The notes beneath the pieces were generated by a model. The model was not told where the DNA came from and did no database searches. It worked only from the letters and a program-made list of their open reading frames with translations. Shown here piece after piece: positions 26,221 to 35,389 of a DNA stretch of 64,000 bases. This DNA comes from Betaproteobacteria bacterium (lineage in GTDB: Bacteria > Pseudomonadota > Gammaproteobacteria > Burkholderiales > Burkholderiaceae_C). How positions within the stretch are numbered: position 1 is the stretch's first letter; each line of letters opens with the position of its first letter. Position numbers and translations under genes: made by a program. The stretch is from NCBI GenBank assembly GCA_025358155.1, contig JANYKR010000039.1:35806-99805 (forward strand), written 5' to 3'.

Positions 26221-27207
26221 TCAGGGTGTGAGGAGCTGCATCCACAGCGCCACTTCGTCGATCAGCACCCACTCGCGCAGGATGCGGCTGCGGGCGTGGT
26301 CGACCTCGGCATGGGTGATGCCCAGAATCTCCACCGGCTGCTGTGTGGCCGGGCCAAAGCGCCCGCCGCCCGTGTGCTGGCCCACCAGACGCCAGCGCAT
26401 CGCCACCCGCGGTGTGCGGCCCGGATCGGTGCGCTCGGCCAGGCTGTCGATGAGCAGCGTGGCGCCGTTGAAGGCCGCCGTGTAGCCAAACCAGAAGGCT
26501 TCCGCTGCAGCCACGCCCACAGCTGCCTGTCCGTTGGGCAGTTGCAGGGCCACGGCTTCATCGGCATGGCGCTGCAACACCGCCAGATCACCCGCCCACA
26601 CGGCGCGGTAGGTGGCTGCCAGCAGCTGCGCGCCCGGGGTGTCGTGCAGCGGGTCGTGCCAATGCGCGGGCGGCGCGGGCTGCCACAGCGGCAGCGTGGG
26701 AGCGCCCCGGCCGCCAAGCCATGCCCGGGCCAGCGCTTGGGGGCTGCTGCCCAGCTGCAGCGCGATGGCGCCTTGGTCGCGCACCAGCCATTCATGCACG
26801 ATGCGGTTGCCTGCGCACACACAGTCAGCCACCGTGCGCACCTGCACCGGGCGGCCAGTGGCCGCACCGAAAACGCCGCCACCGCAGTGGGTCATGGTCG
26901 ATGCAATCCGGTGCGACGACAAGTAGCCCCCCGTTGCATCGCCAGCGCCGACGATGTCCTCGCACAACAGCCGCCGGTCCGGGAACTGGTGCAAGGTTTC
27001 AAGCGTGCCGCGTACCACGGCGCCAACCCCCTGGCTGGTGCCGCCTGGGCTGATGACGGCGCAGTCGGCGCTGTAGTAGCGGTGGATGGCGTCGACCTGC
27101 CGGCCCTCCCAGATGCGCGCGGTGATGACGCGGATGTAGTCGTCCAGGCTGCTGAATTCGGCATCAAACCCGGGCAAGGCCGGGTTGACCGTGCTGGGTG
27201 GGTTCAT
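26221..27207 (-). CDS. Double SnoaL/NTF2-like protein, subfamily A (copy 1)
   Basis: A 328-residue protein with two SnoaL-like halves. Half one: SLDDYIRVITARIWEGRQVDAIHRYY, then GYLSSHRIASTMTH, GAATGRPVQVRTVADCV and IVHEWLVRDQGAIALQLG. Half two: ATYRAVWAGDLAVLQRHADEAV, GVAAAEAFWFGYTAAF, and a C-terminal REWVLIDEVALWMQLL. It shares the pattern ...GPATGR...VADCV...EWLVRDN.A...QLG with the products of 36177-37283 and 38652-39749. NTF2/SnoaL-fold enzymes can act as cyclases, isomerases, hydratases or cofactor-free lyases. There is no signal peptide. The ATG overlaps the lacI stop, so it is translated with the regulator. Confidence 0.85.
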   Translation of the reverse strand: MNPPSTVNPALPGFDAEFSSLDDYIRVITARIWEGRQVDAIHRYYSADCAVISPGGTSQGVGAVVRGTLETLHQFPDRRLLCEDIVGAGDATGGYLSSHRIASTMTHCGGGVFGAATGRPVQVRTVADCVCAGNRIVHEWLVRDQGAIALQLGSSPQALARAWLGGRGAPTLPLWQPAPPAHWHDPLHDTPGAQLLAATYRAVWAGDLAVLQRHADEAVALQLPNGQAAVGVAAAEAFWFGYTAAFNGATLLIDSLAERTDPGRTPRVAMRWRLVGQHTGGGRFGPATQQPVEILGITHAEVDHARSRILREWVLIDEVALWMQLLTP

Positions 27208-28274
27208 GATCGCGGCAACCGGGCGGACGAGCGCAGCACCAGCCGGGTGGGCACCACCACATGATCACGGGTCACGGCGTCGTCTTCGAGTTGCTGCAGC
27301 AGCATCTGCACCGTGGCTTCGATCATCGGCACGGCGCTTTGCTCAACGGTGGTCAGGCGGTAAGCGCCCCAGGCGGCCTGGGGCACGTTGTCAAAACCGA
27401 CCACCGACACATCCTCGGGCACCCGCAAACCCAGTGCACCGCGCAAGGTGTCGATGGCCGCAAAGGCCATGTGGTCGCTGGCCACAAACAGCGCGTCGGG
27501 CCGCTCAGCGCTGGGCAGCATGCCGCCGAACAGCTCTTGGGTGGCCAACGCGGCGCGTTCGAATTCATAGTTGCCGACCGCGCGTGCCACCACCCGCAAG
27601 CCGCGTTCAGCCAGGCCGGCGCGCAAGCCTTCTTCACGGTCCTGGTTGGTGGATGAATCTTCGGCGCCCGCGATGTAGGCCACGCGCTGGTGCCCGGAAT
27701 CGGCCAGAAAGTGCGCCACCGCGCGGCCGCCGCCCAGGTTGTCCGAGCTGACGGTGCTGATGCTCCCCTTGAGGCTGGTGCGGTTGAACATCACCACCGG
27801 GATGCGGGCATCGGCAATTTGCTGCGCCAGCCCCGACGACAACTGCGTGGACGCCATCACGATGCCATCGACCTGGTAGCGCAGCAACTCGAGCAGCAGT
27901 TCGTCGGCGTCCTCGGTTTCGGTGATGAAGAGCAACACGTGGTAGCCGTCCTTCTGCAGCCGCTGCGACAGCGTCTCGATGACCACCGGGTAGAACTGGT
28001 TCTGCAGGTTCGACAGCACCACCGCGATCATGCGGCTGCGCTGCGAGCTGAGCGTACTGGCAATGGCGTTGGGCCGATAGCCCAGCTTGCGCGCCGCTTC
28101 CAGCACCCGCAGGCGCGTCTCAGGGGCGACGCTGGCCCCGGGGGTGAAGCTGCGGCTGACGGCAGACTGCGACACCTCGGCCAGGCGGGCCACGTCGTTG
28201 GACGTGATGCTGCGCCTGCCTGAGCCCAGGCCCGGGCCGGGGCGGCCTTTCGACGGGTTCAAGGGTTTGATCAT
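27204..28274 (-). CDS. LacI-family transcriptional regulator
   Basis: About 356 residues from ATG 28274. The N-terminal helix-turn-helix is SNDVARLAEVSQSAVSRSFT with hinge-type LEAARKLGYRPNAIASTLSS. The effector domain starts RSRMIAVVLSNLQNQFYPVV and contains the usual PDALFVASDHMAFAAIDTLR and VPEDVSVVGFDNVP motifs of sugar-responsive LacI/GalR proteins. It is encoded in the middle of the catabolic run and is the only regulator in the locus, so it is the natural candidate to bind the LacI-type sites near the two TonB receptor genes. The ligand is probably a breakdown product of the imported compound. Confidence 0.95.
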   Translation of the reverse strand: MIKPLNPSKGRPGPGLGSGRRSITSNDVARLAEVSQSAVSRSFTPGASVAPETRLRVLEAARKLGYRPNAIASTLSSQRSRMIAVVLSNLQNQFYPVVIETLSQRLQKDGYHVLLFITETEDADELLLELLRYQVDGIVMASTQLSSGLAQQIADARIPVVMFNRTSLKGSISTVSSDNLGGGRAVAHFLADSGHQRVAYIAGAEDSSTNQDREEGLRAGLAERGLRVVARAVGNYEFERAALATQELFGGMLPSAERPDALFVASDHMAFAAIDTLRGALGLRVPEDVSVVGFDNVPQAAWGAYRLTTVEQSAVPMIEATVQMLLQQLEDDAVTRDHVVVPTRLVLRSSARLPRS

Positions 28275-28340
28275 CTGGCAATCCAGCGGCAGTTCAGCCT
28301 CTGTGCAGGGCCTGCGACGGGGGCGGCAAAGCAGAGCCCC

Positions 28341-28370
28341 AGACCCATCCACAGACCCATCCACAGACCC
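28341..28370. repeat. 12-bp tandem repeat upstream of lacI
   Basis: agacccatccac occurs twice in tandem, followed by agaccc. It lies about 70 bases before the LacI start codon within a 157-base gap between lacI and the upstream Bug gene. It may simply be slippage. Confidence 0.7.
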
Positions 28371-28431
28371 CTGGCGCGTAGCGTTCGAACCCGGCGTGAG
28401 AGGAAATCGGTGGGCACGGGGTGGCTGTCCA

Positions 28432-29532
28432 TCAATCGACGCTGATGTTGTTGGTCTTGATCAAGTCAGCAAACTTGACCGTCTCGTCCTGAATGAACTT
28501 GCGGAAACTCTCAGGCGACATGGGCTTGGGCGTGAAGCCCTGCGCTGCCAGCTTTGCCGTGGCGCCAGGGGAGTCCAGAACCTCGCCCACTTCCTTGTTC
28601 AGCCAGTTGACGACGGCTGCGGGTGTGCCCGCGGGCGCCAGCAAGCCGAGCCAGGTCACCGCTTCAAATCCCGGAACGCCTGACTCGGCCAGCGTCGGCA
28701 GATCGGGCCGCAGGCGAGAACGCACGCTGCTCGTGACCGCGAGCGCCCTGGCTTGGCCGTTCTGGGCAAAGGCCAGTGCGGTGCTCATGTTGTCGAACTG
28801 CATGTCGATCTGGTTGCCGGCCAGGTCGGCGAGCGACTGGCTGCTGCCCTTGTACGGAATGTGCAGCGCCCGTGCGCCGATGCGGTTGAGCAGCATCAGC
28901 ATCGTCAGGTGCTGCGATGTGCCGTTGCCGCTGGTGCCGTAGGACACGGCATCGGGCCGGGCCTTGAGCGCTGCCATCAGCGCTGGCACGGTTGTGATGC
29001 CCGACTTGTTGCTGGCCAGCAGCACCAGCGGCGTGCTGGCCAACTGGCTGATCGGCGCAAAATCCTTGTCGACGTTGTAGGCCAGCTTTTTCTGCAGCGA
29101 CGGGTTGACCGACAGCGCCGTCTGCGTGCCCAGCAACAGCGTGTAGCCGTCGGGCTTGGCCCTGGCCACCGCCTCGGTGCCGATGCCGCCGCCAGCGCCG
29201 GCCTTGTTGTCGACCAACACTGCCGTGCCCCAGCGCTTGCCGAGTTCTTCAGCCAGCAGACGGGCGATGATGTCGGTGGCGCCGCCGGGCGCAAACGGCA
29301 CCACGATAACGACGCGCCCGCCCTGCGGGTAGCCGGCAGGGCCCGGCGCAACCGCCAGCGCAACGGCCGGCGTTTGCGCCGCCACGGGGCCGCAAAGCAG
29401 GCTCAGCGCAGCGCAGGCAAGCGCGCCAGCGACCCCGCGCAAAAAGTGCGGGCGAGCCGTTGCCCTGGGCGCCGTTGCGGGTGGCGTGGTGCTGTGCATG
29501 AGGTTCTCGACCGCGTGGTGGGTTGTTGTCAT
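28432..29532 (-). CDS. Bug/TctC-family periplasmic binding protein (copy 1)
   Basis: About 366 residues. ATG 29532 overlaps the upstream Bug stop (ATGA); an alternative ATG is at 29499. A signal peptide (FLRGVAGALACAALSLLCGPVAAQ) is preceded by a 30-residue polar extension. Bug motifs are VIVVPFAPGGATDIIARLL, VLVDNKAGAGGGIGTEAVARAKPDGYTLLLG, YGTSGNGTSQHL and ALHIPYKGSSQSLADLAGNQIDM. Bug proteins bind carboxylates, amides or aromatic acids for tripartite tricarboxylate transporters. No TctA/TctB membrane genes are in the window, so the partner is elsewhere or the protein acts as a sensor. Confidence 0.93.
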   Translation of the reverse strand: MTTTHHAVENLMHSTTPPATAPRATARPHFLRGVAGALACAALSLLCGPVAAQTPAVALAVAPGPAGYPQGGRVVIVVPFAPGGATDIIARLLAEELGKRWGTAVLVDNKAGAGGGIGTEAVARAKPDGYTLLLGTQTALSVNPSLQKKLAYNVDKDFAPISQLASTPLVLLASNKSGITTVPALMAALKARPDAVSYGTSGNGTSQHLTMLMLLNRIGARALHIPYKGSSQSLADLAGNQIDMQFDNMSTALAFAQNGQARALAVTSSVRSRLRPDLPTLAESGVPGFEAVTWLGLLAPAGTPAAVVNWLNKEVGEVLDSPGATAKLAAQGFTPKPMSPESFRKFIQDETVKFADLIKTNNISVD

Positions 29533-30527
29533 TCGGCCTGAATGCCGGCGTCCTGGATGACCTTGCCCCATTTGGCGATCTCGGCGCGCTGGAACGCACC
29601 GAAGGCCTCGGTCTGCCGGCCATCGGGTTCAACACCCAGGTTGCGCAGCTTGTCTTGCATGGCCGGCATGGCGACGATAGCTGCCAACTCGCGGCCCAGG
29701 CGATCGACGATGGCCTTGGGCGTCGCTGCGGGTGCAAACACGCCTTGCCAGGACTGCATTTCGAACTTGGGCGCGCCGGCCTCGGCCAGCGTGGGTATGC
29801 CGGGCAGGCTGGCCAAGTGCTGGCTGGAGGTCACGCCCAACACCTTCACGCGCTTGGCGTCGATCATCGGGCGCGCGGCGGCGATGGTCTCGAACACCAT
29901 GTCGATCTGGCCGCCGACCAGATCGACCATGGCCTGCGAGCCGCCCTTGTAGGGGATCTGCCGCATGCGGGTCTGCGTGATGCTCTGGAACAGCTGACCC
30001 GACAGGTGCTGGGAGGTGCCCGCCCCCGCCGTGCCGTAGGTCAGGCTGTCCGGCCTGGCCTTGAGTTCGGCGATCAGATCGGCCACCGAATTGAAGCGGC
30101 TGTCTGCCCGCACCACCAACGCATTGCTCACCATGCCCACCAATGCCACGGGCACAAAGTCGGCCAGCGGTTCATAGCCCAGGTTCTTGGTGAAGAAGGG
30201 GTTGACGGCATGGGTGGTGATGGTGCCGCCCATCAAGGTGTAGCCGTCAGGTGCCGACCTTGCGACCGACTGTGTGCCCATGATGCCCGACACGCCCGGC
30301 CGGTTGTCGACGACGATCGTCTGGCCCAGCCGCTCACCGAGTTGCTGGGCGATCAGCCGCGCCACCCCGTCAGACACGCCACCGGGCGAGAAGGGCACCA
30401 CGTACTTGATGGGCCTGGCAGGCCAGGCGGGGGTTTGCGCGTGGGCATTGCCTGGCGTGACGGCGGCCAGGCTGGCCAGGGACAAGGCCAAGCCCGTTAG
30501 CAGCCAGTGGCGGCGTCGGGTGTTCAT
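29529..30527 (-). CDS. Bug/TctC-family periplasmic binding protein (copy 2)
   Basis: About 332 residues from ATG 30527, chosen because CTCTGGAG lies nine bases upstream and a standard signal peptide follows (HWLLTGLALSLASLAAVTPGNAHA). Motifs are IKYVVPFSPGGVSDGVARLI, IVVDNRPGVSGIMGTQSVARS, YGTAGAGTSQHLSGQLF and RQIPYKGGSQAMVDLVGGQIDM. It is related to, but clearly different from, the adjacent copy, suggesting an old duplication with distinct ligands. The gene lies between the SDR and Bug copy 1. As with copy 1, no cognate membrane genes are seen. Confidence 0.93.
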   Translation of the reverse strand: MNTRRRHWLLTGLALSLASLAAVTPGNAHAQTPAWPARPIKYVVPFSPGGVSDGVARLIAQQLGERLGQTIVVDNRPGVSGIMGTQSVARSAPDGYTLMGGTITTHAVNPFFTKNLGYEPLADFVPVALVGMVSNALVVRADSRFNSVADLIAELKARPDSLTYGTAGAGTSQHLSGQLFQSITQTRMRQIPYKGGSQAMVDLVGGQIDMVFETIAAARPMIDAKRVKVLGVTSSQHLASLPGIPTLAEAGAPKFEMQSWQGVFAPAATPKAIVDRLGRELAAIVAMPAMQDKLRNLGVEPDGRQTEAFGAFQRAEIAKWGKVIQDAGIQAE

Positions 30528-30568
30528 CGGGCGCTCCAGAGAGACAAAAAAGTTGAGGCGGCGCGTCA

Positions 30569-31366
30569 TCATGCTGCGGTCCAGCCCCCGTCCACCATCA
30601 AGGCTGAGCCGGTGACGAGGGCTGCGGCGTCACTGGCCAGAAACAGCACGGCACCCATCACGTCCTCGACCCGGCCGACCCGGCCCAGCGCAATCTTGCC
30701 CAGCACCTGCTCGCGAAAGGCCGGCGTGGCCAGCCAGTCGTGCGTCATTGGCGTGTCGATGAAGGTGGGGCAGACGGTGTTGACGCGGATGCCGTGGGGC
30801 CCCAGTTCAAGCGCGAGCGCCTTGCTCATGCCCTCCAGCGCGTGTTTGGTGGCGCAGTAGATGGTTCGGTTGGCGCCGCCCACATGGCCCATTTGCGACG
30901 ACATCTGCACGATGCTGCCCGGCAGCCCGGCTTGCTTGAGCCCGCTGGCCACCGCGCGGGCCACAAAAAAAGCGGCCTTGGTGTTGAGCGCCAGCAGGGC
31001 GTCTACATCGTCTTCGGTGACTTCGTCAAAGGGCTTGGGGCGGTTGCCGCCGGCGTTGTTGACCAGCACCTGAAACGGGCCGTGTTGGTGCGCGTGTGTG
31101 GCAAGGGTCTTGGCTACTGCGGCGGTGTCGGTCACGTCCAGTACCAAGGCATGGGCCTGGTCGCCACGCGCGCGCAGGGCCGATGCCGCGGCTTCGATTT
31201 CATCGGCACTGCGCGCGGCCAGCCAGACCTCGGCGCCGGCTTCGGCCAGCGCTGCGGCGCACGCCAGGCCCAGGCCGCGACCAGCGCCGGTGACCAGCGC
31301 GCGCCGGCCATCCAGGCGCAGGCTGGGCGTGCGAGGCAGCAGGGTGGTGAGGGGCAGGGCGGACAT
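30569..31366 (-). CDS. Short-chain dehydrogenase/reductase
   Basis: About 265 residues from ATG 31366 (MSALPLTTLLPRTPSLRLDG). The nucleotide-binding motif is VTGAGRGLGLA, NNAGG is present, the catalytic Ser lies in VQMSSQMG, and the YxxxK pair is YCATKHALEG. The C-terminus FLASDAAALVTGSALMVDGGW is classical SDR. It follows the HisD-like dehydrogenase by 25 bases. The pair could oxidise two hydroxyl groups of one substrate in sequence. NAD(H) preference is likely from the conserved D in VLDV but is not proven. Confidence 0.93.
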   Translation of the reverse strand: MSALPLTTLLPRTPSLRLDGRRALVTGAGRGLGLACAAALAEAGAEVWLAARSADEIEAAASALRARGDQAHALVLDVTDTAAVAKTLATHAHQHGPFQVLVNNAGGNRPKPFDEVTEDDVDALLALNTKAAFFVARAVASGLKQAGLPGSIVQMSSQMGHVGGANRTIYCATKHALEGMSKALALELGPHGIRVNTVCPTFIDTPMTHDWLATPAFREQVLGKIALGRVGRVEDVMGAVLFLASDAAALVTGSALMVDGGWTAA

Positions 31367-31391
31367 GAGATGGCTTGGCAGCGGCGGTGGC

Positions 31392-32711
31392 TCAGTCTGC
31401 GGCCGGCACCGGCTGATACCAGGGCAGGTCGGGCTGATGGCCGTAGCGGCGCACCCGCAGGTTGGCCTGCTCGCCGTGGCCGGCGAAGTTTTCCATGTGG
31501 CACAGGCGCGAACAGACCGCGCCGATGGCGGCACTGGCTTCGTCGGTCAGCACACGCTGGTAGGTGCAGGTCTTCAAGAACTTGCCAACCCACAGGCCGC
31601 CGGTGTAGCGCGCGTTCTTGTTGGTGGGCAAGGTGTGGTTGGTGCCGATGACCTTGTCACCGAAGCTGACGTTGGTGCGCGGCCCCAGAAACAGCGCGCC
31701 GTAGTTCGTCATGCGCTGCAAGAACCAGTCGGGGTGTCGCGTCATCACCTGCACGTGTTCGCTGGCGATGCGCTCGGCCTCGGCCAGCATCTCGTCGTCG
31801 CTGTCGCAGACGATGACCTCGCCGTGTTCGGCCCAGGCTTGGGCAGCAATGCCGGCGGTGGGCAGGTGCTTGAGCTGTCGCTCCACTTCGGCCATCGTCG
31901 CGTGCGCCAGCTTTTCGCTGGTGGTCAACAGCACTGCCGGTGAGGTCGGACCGTGCTCAGCCTGGCCGAGAAGGTCGACCGCGCACATCTCGCCGTCCAC
32001 CGAGTCGTCGGCAATCACCAGGGTTTCGGTCGGGCCGGCAAACAGGTCGATGCCCACCCGGCCGTAGAGCTGGCGCTTGGCTTCGGCCACGAACATGTTG
32101 CCCGGGCCCACCAGCATGTCCACCGCCTTCACGCTTTGGGTGCCGATGGCCATGGCGGCCACGGCCTGCACGCCGCCCAGCACCAGGATCTGGTCAGCGC
32201 CTGCAAAGTGCATGGCCGTCACGATGGCCGGGTGCGGCGCACCCTGGTAGGGCGGCGCGGTGGCCACGATGCGCGGCACACCGGCCACCTTGGCGGTGAG
32301 CACACTCATGTGGGCCGAGGCGATGAGCGGGTATTTGCCGCCGGGCACGTAGCAGCCCACCGCGTTCATGGGGATGTGCTTGTGGCCCAGCACCACGCCG
32401 GGCAGGGTTTCAACCTCGACATCCCTCATCGAATCGCGCTGAATCTGCGCAAAGCCGCGCACCTGGGTCTGGGCGAACCGGATGTCTTCGATCTCGCGCG
32501 CACTCAGCTGCTTCACGGCCGCTTCGATGGCGGCTTGCGACAGCGTGAAGTCGGCCGGGTCCCACTGGTCGAACTGGCGTGAGTACTGGCGCACGGCGTC
32601 GTCGCCGCGGGCCTCGACATCGGCCAGGATGCCCTCGACGGTGGTGCGCACCTTGGCGTCGGCGGCGGCGTGGGCGGCGGCGCTTTGGCCGCGTTTGAGG
32701 TAACGGATCAT
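31392..32711 (-). CDS. HisD-family dehydrogenase, catabolic (HpsN-like) paralogue
   Basis: A 439-residue member of the histidinol dehydrogenase family. Metal and catalytic positions are retained: [11 protein letters not shown] (Gln/His), ASEHVQVMT (Glu/His), [14 protein letters not shown] (Asp), and [15 protein letters not shown] (His). No other his genes are present and the neighbours are an SDR and transporters, so histidine synthesis is unlikely. The [14 protein letters not shown] stretch resembles sulfopropanediol 3-dehydrogenase (HpsN)-type members, which oxidise a primary alcohol to a carboxylate in two steps. No sulfolyase genes are in the window, so a sulfonate substrate is not supported. 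GGAG precedes the ATG by six bases. Confidence 0.88.
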   Translation of the reverse strand: MIRYLKRGQSAAAHAAADAKVRTTVEGILADVEARGDDAVRQYSRQFDQWDPADFTLSQAAIEAAVKQLSAREIEDIRFAQTQVRGFAQIQRDSMRDVEVETLPGVVLGHKHIPMNAVGCYVPGGKYPLIASAHMSVLTAKVAGVPRIVATAPPYQGAPHPAIVTAMHFAGADQILVLGGVQAVAAMAIGTQSVKAVDMLVGPGNMFVAEAKRQLYGRVGIDLFAGPTETLVIADDSVDGEMCAVDLLGQAEHGPTSPAVLLTTSEKLAHATMAEVERQLKHLPTAGIAAQAWAEHGEVIVCDSDDEMLAEAERIASEHVQVMTRHPDWFLQRMTNYGALFLGPRTNVSFGDKVIGTNHTLPTNKNARYTGGLWVGKFLKTCTYQRVLTDEASAAIGAVCSRLCHMENFAGHGEQANLRVRRYGHQPDLPWYQPVPAAD

Positions 32712-32808
32712 GGTGTTCTCCGGTTTGGCCGGCTTGCAGGCCAGGATGAGGGGGTGTGCCGAGGGGCCGTGCCGCCAGCGTGAGTGTGCGCCAGCGCGCC
32801 GTGGGTGC

Positions 32809-33879
32809 TCACCCGGGCCACCGCTTCAGGCCGGGATTGGCGGCGTAGCGCAGGTCGTCCAGCACATCCAGGCCGGCCTGTTGAAGGATGTGCAGCACAT
32901 CGATCATCACCCAGTTGTCGATGATTTTGCCGGCCCGGTCGGTGCGGTACCAATCGGCCACCCGCATCTCCACACGCTTGCCCGATGGCGCCAGCCCCAA
33001 CCACTGACCACCCAGGTGGGTGCCGTACAACGAGGGCCAGCCGGCCGTGACCGCAAAGTGCCCGTCGCCCAGCCGGATGTAGTGGCCGGGCGCGTCGGGG
33101 TTTTGAGCGCCGACGGTGGGGTCGCGCGCGATGCCTTCGCGGTCAGGAAAGGCCTGGATGAACAAGGCGCCGTGGTAGTCCAGGAAGCCGCGTTGACCGC
33201 GGCTGCTACCAATGCCGGCCGGGCCGTACCACATCATGTTTGGATGCCAGTGCGGGCTGTGGCGGTTGCGCGTGGCGCCCAGGTTCTTCAGCTCGTCGCC
33301 CTTGGCGAGGCCGAGCTGCATTTCGCGCACGTTTGCCAGCGTGGTGGCACCGAGTTCAAGGTCCACACTTTCGCCGGTAGCCCCACTGTCACAGGGCGGA
33401 AAGGCCCAGGCCTCGGCTGAGCCGGGCATGCGGCGGAACGGGTAGTGCCCGGCCTGGCGCATCAAGTCGACGATGTCGAGCAGCAGGTAGACCTTGGCGA
33501 TGCGGCCGTCGCGCACCACGGCATTGAGCCCGAAGCGCAGCGCGCACAGGCCCTGGGTGGCCGGGATACCCAGCCATGGCCGGGCCAGATTGCCCATCAG
33601 CACCCCCCAGGTGCTGACACAGTCGCGCCCTTCGTATTCACCGGCCAGCACACAGGCCATGCGGGCTTCCCAATCCGGGAAGGCCTCACGCAGCGGGCCC
33701 CAGAAGCGGGCAGCGGCTTCGGCGTTGCCGCTCAGATCGTTGAAGGGGTGGAAGACGCGCCAGACGCAGTCTGGGTGGCAGTGGGCGGCGAGCGCATCGT
33801 CGATGGCCGCGCCGTCGGCGTCCGACAGGCTTTGCAACAGCGCGGCCAGCAGGCGTTTGTGGTCGGTGTGGGGGTGCAT
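32809..33879 (-). CDS. Double SnoaL/NTF2-like protein, subfamily B (copy 1)
   Basis: About 356 residues from ATG 33879. Half one has [44 protein letters not shown] and [18 protein letters not shown]. Half two has [31 protein letters not shown] and [20 protein letters not shown], then [18 protein letters not shown]. It is closely patterned on the product of 42675-43742 and distinct from subfamily A. The conserved HPNMMWYGP and LLDIVDL stretches could line an active-site pocket. No signal peptide is seen, so it is cytoplasmic. It follows the MFS gene by four bases. Confidence 0.85.
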   Translation of the reverse strand: MHPHTDHKRLLAALLQSLSDADGAAIDDALAAHCHPDCVWRVFHPFNDLSGNAEAAARFWGPLREAFPDWEARMACVLAGEYEGRDCVSTWGVLMGNLARPWLGIPATQGLCALRFGLNAVVRDGRIAKVYLLLDIVDLMRQAGHYPFRRMPGSAEAWAFPPCDSGATGESVDLELGATTLANVREMQLGLAKGDELKNLGATRNRHSPHWHPNMMWYGPAGIGSSRGQRGFLDYHGALFIQAFPDREGIARDPTVGAQNPDAPGHYIRLGDGHFAVTAGWPSLYGTHLGGQWLGLAPSGKRVEMRVADWYRTDRAGKIIDNWVMIDVLHILQQAGLDVLDDLRYAANPGLKRWPG

Positions 33880-33883
33880 GGAT

Positions 33884-35389
33884 TCAGACGGGTGCGAGCT
33901 CGGGCTTGGGCGCTGAGTTGGGCGCAGCTTCGCCAGCGGCTTGTTGCTGGTTGGCGGCAATCGCCGCGCGGGTGGCGTCGTGGGTGGCGCGGGTGACCTT
34001 GAGCATGCCGTAAAAGATGGCTCCCACCAGACCCGGCACGGTGGACAACACAAACGCGGCGGCCAGGCCCATCAGCACCGGCGGGTCTACCTGCCCTGGC
34101 GTGGCCTTGGCCGGAAAAGCCACCCACGCCAGCACCATGCCGGCCAGCGCCGTGCCCAGTGCCTGGTCAACCCGCGCGAACAAGGTGCGCGTGGCGTACA
34201 GCGCACCCTCCTGGCGGATGCCGTAGCGCAGCTCATTCTCGTCGGCGATGTCGGCCAGCGCCGAATACACCGTGGTCGTCATGATGCTGTAGGGCGCGTG
34301 TTGCAGCAGCGAGAAGGCGATCAGGATCCACAACAGGCCCGGCGTTTGCGCCGACAGCACGCCGAAGTAGCCCAGCGCCAGCGGAATGGCCGGCCCCACG
34401 CAGTAGACGATCAGCGCCAACATGCCGGTCCAGCGCTTGTCGAAGCGCTCATGCAGGCGCTTGACGCAGAAGGCCGCAAACACGTAGCCGGCAAAGCTGC
34501 CAACGGCAAAGAAGGCCAGTTGGTCGTTGCGCAGCTGCCAGAAGTAGGTGGCGTTGTAGATCCACAGGCCACCGCGCACGCCGGTCATCAGCGACAGAAA
34601 AAACATCCCCAGCAACAGCACGAGATAGTTGCGGTTGCGCACTACACGCCAGACATCGCGGCCCCACTCCCGTGGCCCGAAGGTCGGCGCCGCTGCGGCC
34701 GGTTGCACGAGGTACGGAATGCGCCGCTTGGTGACCTGGCTGGAGAAAAACAGGCAGGCCAGCACGATCAGCGCGATCGTGATCGAGAACGGCTGCCAGC
34801 GGCTGGGGTCGAGCGCGCCGTTGGGAAACTGCTGGCTGGCGCGGAAGAAGACCAGGAAACACAGCAGCCAGCCGGTGGTGTCGCCGATCCACAGGAAGAA
34901 GGTGTTCACGCCCATGATGCTGGAGCGCTCGAGGTAGTCCTGGCTCAACTCGCCGCCCAGTGCCAGGTGCGGCGTGTGAAACACCGTCATGGCCTGCAGC
35001 AGCATCACGTTGAAGACCGTCAACCACACCAGCTGCTGCGTGTTTGACAGGCCGTCGGGCGGGTTGAACAGGCCATAAAAAAGCAGCGCTGCGGGCACGA
35101 TGGACGCAAACATGAACGGATGACGCCGGCCCCAGCGGCTGCGTGTGCGGTCAGACCAGGAGCCCACCAGCGGGTCGAACACCGCATTCACCGTGAGCCC
35201 GATGGCCAGGGCCACGCCGATGGCCGCCGGGTCGAGGCCGCGCACCTGGTTGTAAAACAGCATCAGGAACGCACTGGTGGTGGTGATGACCACCGCCTCG
35301 GCCGTGCTGCCCAAGCCAAATGCCCACTTCATGCGCCAACTCACCGGGGGTACCGGCGCGGCGGCAAGCTGTTCGGGTCCCTGGCTCAC
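33884..35389 (-). CDS. GPH-family MFS symporter (glycoside/pentoside/hexuronide)
   Basis: A 501-residue 12-helix transporter. The MelB/GPH signature is NAVFDPLVGSWSDRTRSRWG followed by RRHPFMFASIVPAALLF; helix 1 contains GLGSTAEAVVITTTSAFLM. Later landmarks are GELSQDYLERSSIMG and ADENELRYGIRQEGALYATRT. GPH carriers import sugars or glycosides with Na+ or H+. The C-terminal 30 residues are polar. It is bound by ATGA overlap to the unknown gene upstream and four bases from the SnoaL gene downstream, strengthening the link between SnoaL chemistry and a glycosidic substrate. Confidence 0.92.
   Translation of the reverse strand: MSQGPEQLAAAPVPPVSWRMKWAFGLGSTAEAVVITTTSAFLMLFYNQVRGLDPAAIGVALAIGLTVNAVFDPLVGSWSDRTRSRWGRRHPFMFASIVPAALLFYGLFNPPDGLSNTQQLVWLTVFNVMLLQAMTVFHTPHLALGGELSQDYLERSSIMGVNTFFLWIGDTTGWLLCFLVFFRASQQFPNGALDPSRWQPFSITIALIVLACLFFSSQVTKRRIPYLVQPAAAAPTFGPREWGRDVWRVVRNRNYLVLLLGMFFLSLMTGVRGGLWIYNATYFWQLRNDQLAFFAVGSFAGYVFAAFCVKRLHERFDKRWTGMLALIVYCVGPAIPLALGYFGVLSAQTPGLLWILIAFSLLQHAPYSIMTTTVYSALADIADENELRYGIRQEGALYATRTLFARVDQALGTALAGMVLAWVAFPAKATPGQVDPPVLMGLAAAFVLSTVPGLVGAIFYGMLKVTRATHDATRAAIAANQQQAAGEAAPNSAPKPELAPV

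Noticed and set aside
31392-32711. Histidine biosynthesis gene hisD
   Set aside because: No other his genes are nearby and the context is catabolic; treated as a paralogue.
31392-32711. Sulfopropanediol degradation locus
   Set aside because: The HisD-like and SDR genes recall HpsN and its partners, but no sulfolyase or sulfite exporter genes are in the window.
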